From Capitulum mitella (Eukaryota > Arthropoda > Thecostraca > Pollicipedomorpha > Pollicipedidae): 64,000 bases of DNA. This document shows positions 59,614 through 64,000 of this stretch, piece by piece (position 1 is the first letter of the stretch; every line of letters begins with the position of its first letter). Both the position numbers and the translations under genes were made by a program. The notes below the pieces were generated by a model. It was not told the origin of the DNA, ran no database searches, and saw only the letters and a list, made by a program, of their open reading frames with translations. The stretch lies in assembly GCA_030062745.1 (NCBI GenBank), contig CP099843.1, forward strand, positions 20,992,583 to 21,056,582. Reading direction: 5' to 3'.

Positions 59614-59929
59614 GCTGCTGTAGCCTATGGTTGTAAATGTAATTTTCGCAACCATAGGTACTGTATTCCCTCTGTCAGATATGGGTTTTCCATGTTCAAA
59701 TATTTCATCGAATAAATGAAATAAATGTATCTAAAAAAATCAATTATGCGCCAGGCACAAACCGGTACAGTTACGGCGATAATCTCCGCAATCACAGGTT
59801 GCGGAGGTAACACTAACAGACAGAATATGGACAAGAGAAGACAAACAAGACAAAGCAAAACGTTAGCTGGCGCCCAGCTCTTGACAGTGAGCCACAATGC
59901 AAAATATTCCGTCGGGTACGCCATTTAGA

Positions 59930-60170
59930 CAGAATCGACTCCGGAATCGATTCCGTTCCGGCGACCAGTCAAAATCGGAACACATTCCATCGATAAGTGA
60001 CGACATCAGAGTCGGAGTTCAATCTCGTTCATCTAAAGAAGCAGAACTGGAATATATCCCAATGACTTAATCAAACCCAGTGGAGTGTAGTGGAATCGAT
60101 TCCAGAATCGACCGATTTCATTTTGAGTCGGAATCGGCATGCATTCAGTTTTGGGAAAGTATGTATGGTA
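59930..60170. repeat. GAATCGATTCC-rich repeat
   Basis: Palindromic words GAATCGATTCC and GGAATCGA recur, similar to 22840-22995. Type unknown. Confidence 0.45.
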
Positions 60171-60324
60171 TAGAGCTTCCCATACCAAAGTAAATAATTG
60201 GTATGGAATTCCAAACCAATATCTTGACCCGTTCATGTGTTTACTTGCGTTGTAAAATATACATATTGCTTTGTAAAATAATTACTGTGAATACATTATT
60301 AACACAAACGCAGCCAATGATGAA

Positions 60325-60447
60325 CAGGGGCCCGCCCCCCCCCCCCCTCCTTAGGCCATTTGTAAAAACCATTGCACATCGTCGTCCTGACAGGCGATTT
60401 TCGCACCATTTAAGCTTACACTGAACTCCGCTCCCCCCATCCCCCTG
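60325..60447. mobile_element. Short hAT-like element, family 2, truncated copy
   Basis: It starts CAGGGGCCCGCC and has CTCCTTAGGCC, AAAACCATTGCACATCGTC and TTACACTGAACTCCG, collinear with 44109-44280, and ends CCCCTGG. Shorter than the other copies. Confidence 0.6.
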
Positions 60448-60529
60448 GTTATCAATGTCACATTTTAGGACTCGATGAATATATTTTTCCATACCAAAAT
60501 TTGTCTCGATTCTTTACTCATCCCGCTTG

Positions 60530-60835
60530 CCAAATGTCGCGCATGGTCAACCGTCGCTCTCCACGCAGGCAATTGTATCAACCCGCTTGCGCCAGCACAC
60601 GAAATGCCTTCGTCAAACGCAAGAAAGGCCGCGAAAATCGTCAGACTGGGACAGATTTGCGCTATGAACGTCTCACCGGCGCCATTGTTGTATCGTTAAG
60701 CTTGCCGCAGGCGCACGCGTGGCCGGGCCGAACGTCGTGGGCTGGGGCGGCGTGAGAATCTGTTCAGTAACTGGCCGTCTGTCGTGGTCCGGGCGCAGGA
60801 AATCGATCCAAAGGCGTGCAAGCTGCGGAGCGAAT
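60530..60835 (+). promoter_or_regulatory. CpG-rich block, possible XPOT promoter and leader exon
   Basis: The block is GC-richer and CpG-rich, whereas the 2.1 kb after it are AT-rich and free of recognised repeats, as expected of a first intron. A leader exon here would splice to an acceptor near 62990. Inference only. Confidence 0.3.
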
Positions 60836-60979
60836 ACGGTAAAGTAGCAACAGCATTGATATGTTGTGATTAGTGTCGCAGTGCCCAGGAGGCCAAACTG
60901 CACCCCGGAAAAAGGGTGAAGGGTAAAGGTGGAGAAGGCACCAGTACTTGCGATTATTCCATGGTTCTCTGTACGCATA

Positions 60980-62960
60980 GTAAGTTATTTTAAGAGCAAT
61001 TAGGCACTTGTTGCCAAATTAATGCCAGGTCCCATCAGTGCCATGCATTTGGTGGGAGATGTTTTGTGGGAAGCATAAATTGTGCTGCATCTCAGCATTT
61101 CATGTGCTGGTTTTCTTAATCATGTGTCATTAGTTTTCATGTTCAGAGGTATACTGCTTCATCTGGTGAGAAAATTAACTCAATGTCTTGTAATGAGTGC
61201 TTTACCTCCTAGGACTAAGATGGCTGTAAGACGCCAAATCATGAGCACGGATAGTGTGGGAGGGGAACTGCTGCTCATCCAACTTTTTTGAAATTTAACA
61301 TAATGCTATGGGCATTGACTAAGAAGAATTTACCCAAAATGCCTCTTTGTTCCCCCTCCCTGCCAGCTTTGGAGAAGTTCCCACACCCTTTCCAAATCAT
61401 GACTGATTTGTATGAGGGCTTTGTATGTAGGCTCAGCTGTTTTTGCACACACTGGTTCTCGATTAAACTGGTGCACATTGTGCGTGCATGCTCTAGTGTG
61501 TGCCACCAAAGATATAGTATGAAAAACAATATGGTAGCCTGGAAAGGTGGTAGTGACCACCACATGTTGGCACACAAAGTTGTGGCTGCGGGACATTGTC
61601 AGTAGACGGTTTGTTTAAATGGCAATTATGCTCTAGAACTGGATAGTACTCTGCTATTTTCAAGATTTTCAAGTTTGTTATTTGCCAGAGTTGGCTTCCC
61701 TGTGTTTACAATAAAATGGTAAGAGTAGTATTCTGCCTTTTTATTTGAGCCATAACCCTCTTATGAAAGCCCTGGATGTGCCACTGACAGAGGTTAAGAA
61801 CTATAACAAGCAACAAAATAACTAGAGAAGGACACCATGGAAATTTTTGTATTGCGGTTTCATTGATTCCATTCAAGAGAGTGAACAAATTGCATAAAAA
61901 TGTATTTGGGCAGCACTGAGAACAGGTTTTGTGCTGACCAAAATTAGCAGCATAGATGCAGATCACATTACCTAATTGGACCCCTAATCATGTCCAAGTT
62001 ACCAAAGCAGATGATAGAAATGTTATGTGGTGTGTGTCAATGTCATGATGCAGTAGTACCCCTGTGTCTGGGTATCCCTTCCATGCATTGTCAAAGAGTA
62101 CTTACTGACTGGCTTTTGGCCCAATAGACAGTTGAGCTTAAGATACACAGGTTTTTGAGTGTTGGACATTAGTGCCTGCCACCTAGTTTGCATGATATGT
62201 GAGCTAAGCATGCTGCCATGGAGCCACAAAGATGGTCATGCTTTTGACTGTGATTGTGATGTTGTGTAATAGTCATCTTCATGGTGCCACAATTGCCTTA
62301 TCTTTATAACTGAGAAAAGATCAATGTTTTACAGCCTAGAGTGATATACCATTTGCTCTTAATTCAAAATGCATTTTAACTTGTTTTGCATGTTATTGTG
62401 ACAGGTGCAAGTGTTGCTTTGTGAATGTTCATTGACATCAGTTCTTCATTTTTCTTATAGGTTATATGTAGGCAACAAGGTATAGTTTTTGGTATGCATA
62501 ATAATTGACCCTTTATAGGCACTTCTTAATTTCTATTGCTTTGTTTCTGAATACTGGTAGTGTGGATAATGGGGCAGTGTGCAAGGTTCTGCATTATTTT
62601 TTATCAGCTGCTTTAAGCCCCATTTTTGTGCATATGTGTCATGTATCTATATCCAGAAGATGTGCATCACATAAAAAATGTGACAGAATGTGTTTGAATA
62701 AAATGAATGTAAAATGTGACACAGTGTGAGGTGTTTTTGTTGCATGGGAGAGACCATTGCAGGGACCATTCCTCACATACATAAGGTTAAAATAAGGTGT
62801 CCCCTGTTATGGTTAATGCCATGAAGACAGAATCAGGAATTAGCACCATACTTGAATTGTTTTCAGTCTTTAAAAACTGTTACTTCATTTAAGCATAGCT
62901 CATTTGTTTGATATGTATGGTTAGTTTCAAGTATGTGCATCATATAATGGCCAGTAAGTT
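60980..62960 (+). other. AT-rich interval, perhaps 5' UTR intron of XPOT
   Basis: No gene or repeat found. At its end a T/C-rich tract followed by ACTACCAG (about 62960-62990) makes a strong splice acceptor 78 bases before the XPOT start codon. Confidence 0.4.
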
Positions 62961-63067
62961 TTTTTTGTCTGTTTTCCCATTACTACCAGACAAGGCCATT
63001 TGTGTCAGGCTCCAGTGTCAGTTTGCCTCCCGCCGGCTGACCGGGCTCCGCGGACCGGCAGGCGGGC

Positions 63068-63358
63068 ATGGAGGGCGCCGTGGCCGAGGAGTTCGTGCGC
63101 CGGCTGCGGGGCCTGATCGAGCCGGACCCGCAGCTGCAGCGCGCCGGCCTCGCGTACCTGGACAGCCTCAAGGCTTCCGACAATGGCTGGCAGTTGTGCG
63201 TCGACGCCCTGCTCTCGTCGGCGCTCAACGCCGAAGAGCACGTGCAGTTCTATTGTCTGCAGGCGGTGGAGCACTTCGTCAAGACGCGTTACCCGGCCGA
63301 GGTGGAGCGGGCTGCTCCCACCGTCCGCCGCTTCCTCAGCGGCTGGGTGCAGCGGCAG
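63068..63358 (+). CDS. XPOT: XPOT coding exon 1
   Basis: 97 codons. The donor is CGGCAG/GTGAGT, and it is duplicated 80-100 bases downstream in the intron. Confidence 0.93.
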
Positions 63359-64000
63359 GTGAGTCAGAGGCGCCATCTGGCCTGGGCAAGGGGTAGCACG
63401 TGGGGAGCGGGCGGCGCCCACCGTCAACCGCTTCCTCAGCGGCAGGTGCGTCAGTGGCGCCATGTGACCTGAGCAGGGGAAGCAGGTCACGACACTTGGT
63501 GAGCAGCATAACGACGCCAAGTGAGCAGTGTCACAACAAGGTCAGGTGAGCACTGCCATGGCATGAGGTGAGCACCATCACGTTAGGTGAACAGTGCGCT
63601 GTGCTGCGTGACCAGCGAGGTGTGTGAGTGGTGCGTTGCACTGTGAGCAGTGTCATGTTCGTTGAGCAGCGCACACTACAAGTATTGTGAGACGCATTGG
63701 TGGCGTGCTGTGTCTCGTGTTTCGCTTTAGATTCGCACGGCGATGGTCGTCAGGCCGTTTGACGTGGGATCAGAGGCCGTATTGAAGCGCGGCTGGACGC
63801 GGTGGCCGCGCCCGAGCTGAAGCGGGCGCCCGATGTCGACAGTGCCAGATGGACGGCGCCGGCGCCAAGACGTACCTGCGCAACAAGGCGGCGCAGGTGT
63901 TCGCGCTGGTGTTTGTCAGCGACTTCCCGGACCGGTGGCCGACCTTCCTGCTGGACCTGCTGGCGCTGACGGTGCAGGGCCCGCCGGCGGTCGACCTGTA
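63068..64000 (+). CDS. XPOT: Exportin-T (tRNA exportin), first two coding exons; continues beyond the window
   Basis: Exportin-T is a Ran-GTP-dependent karyopherin that carries mature tRNA out of the nucleus. Exon 1 (63068-63358, 97 codons, phase 0) encodes MEGAVAEEFVRRLRGL, then RAGLAYLDSLKASDNGWQLC, AEEHVQFYCLQAVEHFVKTR and FLSGWVQRQ. Exon 2 (from 63849, acceptor gtgccag) begins MDGAGAKTYLRNKAAQVFAL and continues DFPDRWPTFLLDLL. Both are collinear with the N-terminal HEAT repeats of vertebrate XPOT (ALAYFEQLK, AWQVC, DHVKFFCFQVLEHQVK, WLQAQM, FIRNKAAQVFALLF). This is the CRM1-type N-terminal Ran-binding region. About 150 of the expected ~950-1000 residues are present. The ATG has a good context (GGGCATGG). 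Confidence 0.95.
63306..63478. repeat. Tandem duplication across the XPOT exon 1 donor
   Basis: 63306-63393 and 63405-63478 share CCCACCGTC, CGCTTCCTCAGCGG, CAGGTG-GTCAG and GGCGCCAT-TG-CCTG. The second copy lacks about 13 bases (CTGGGTGCAGCGG) and has a second possible donor, CAG/GTGCGT. Confidence 0.85.
63359..63848 (+). other. XPOT intron 1
   Basis: 490 bases. Besides the donor duplication it has a degenerate run of GTGAGCAGTG/GTGAGCAC words at 63495-63670. Confidence 0.85.
63849..64000 (+). CDS. XPOT: XPOT coding exon 2, cut by the window edge
   Basis: Starts in phase 0 with the Met that is conserved in other XPOT proteins (WVQRQ-MDG versus WLQAQ-MLN) and is open to the end of the window. 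Confidence 0.93.
   Translation, partial: MDGAGAKTYLRNKAAQVFALVFVSDFPDRWPTFLLDLLALTVQGPPAVDL

Noticed and set aside
59625..59924. 99-codon hydrophobic minus-strand frame
   Set aside because: Hydrophobic Leu/Val run but no family resemblance and no supporting exon structure.

Overview
This is a stretch of a eukaryotic nuclear genome, probably an arthropod and perhaps a crustacean. Protein-coding pieces are short, very GC-rich exons with GT-AG introns, scattered in AT-richer sequence full of simple repeats and decayed transposons. A short run of TTAGG-type telomere repeat at 34.5 kb and the mix of mobile elements suggest an arthropod. The species cannot be fixed from the sequence, and the crustacean guess is inference.

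Five genes are supported. (1) At 158-645, minus strand, lies the end of a gene with a coiled coil followed by a small globular domain, possibly the kinetochore protein Spc25; it runs off the left edge or continues in another exon. (2) A plus-strand 5-hydroxyisourate hydrolase gene (URAH) has exons at 6155-6290 and 8055-8144; its first exon was not found. (3) A complete 11-exon ubiquitin protease of the USP35/USP38 family runs on the minus strand from 23344 to 8629. All ten introns agree in phase and the joined CDS is 3492 bases (1163 residues). (4) A single-exon SLC17-type membrane transporter lies at 56933-58534, plus strand, with a TATA box about 550 bases upstream. (5) The first two coding exons of exportin-T (XPOT) begin at 63068 and run off the right edge. 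URAH and USP38 are convergent, with 484 bases between their stop codons.

The 24-56 kb interval holds no gene I can support; it is a transposon and satellite landscape. It contains a 1.2-kb piggyBac-like element with TTAA ends (a second copy lies in the URAH intron), a 2.9-kb foldback element, several short hAT-like elements with recognisable 8-bp target duplications, two decayed non-LTR retrotransposons, and a miniature LTR element with a tRNA-Ser-like primer site and a zinc-knuckle gag remnant. It also holds two satellite families and a foldback with telomere-like repeats in its loop. The piggyBac-like copy at 29.5 kb is inserted inside a satellite array and its empty site can be read from the flanks.

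The genes do not form a pathway; they are housekeeping functions (deubiquitination, urate breakdown, anion transport, tRNA export, possibly chromosome segregation) that happen to be neighbours. I saw no clear novel molecular system. The most unusual items are the Pro/Gln-rich insert in the protease, duplicated splice sites in USP38 and XPOT, and the nested or telomere-bearing repeats.
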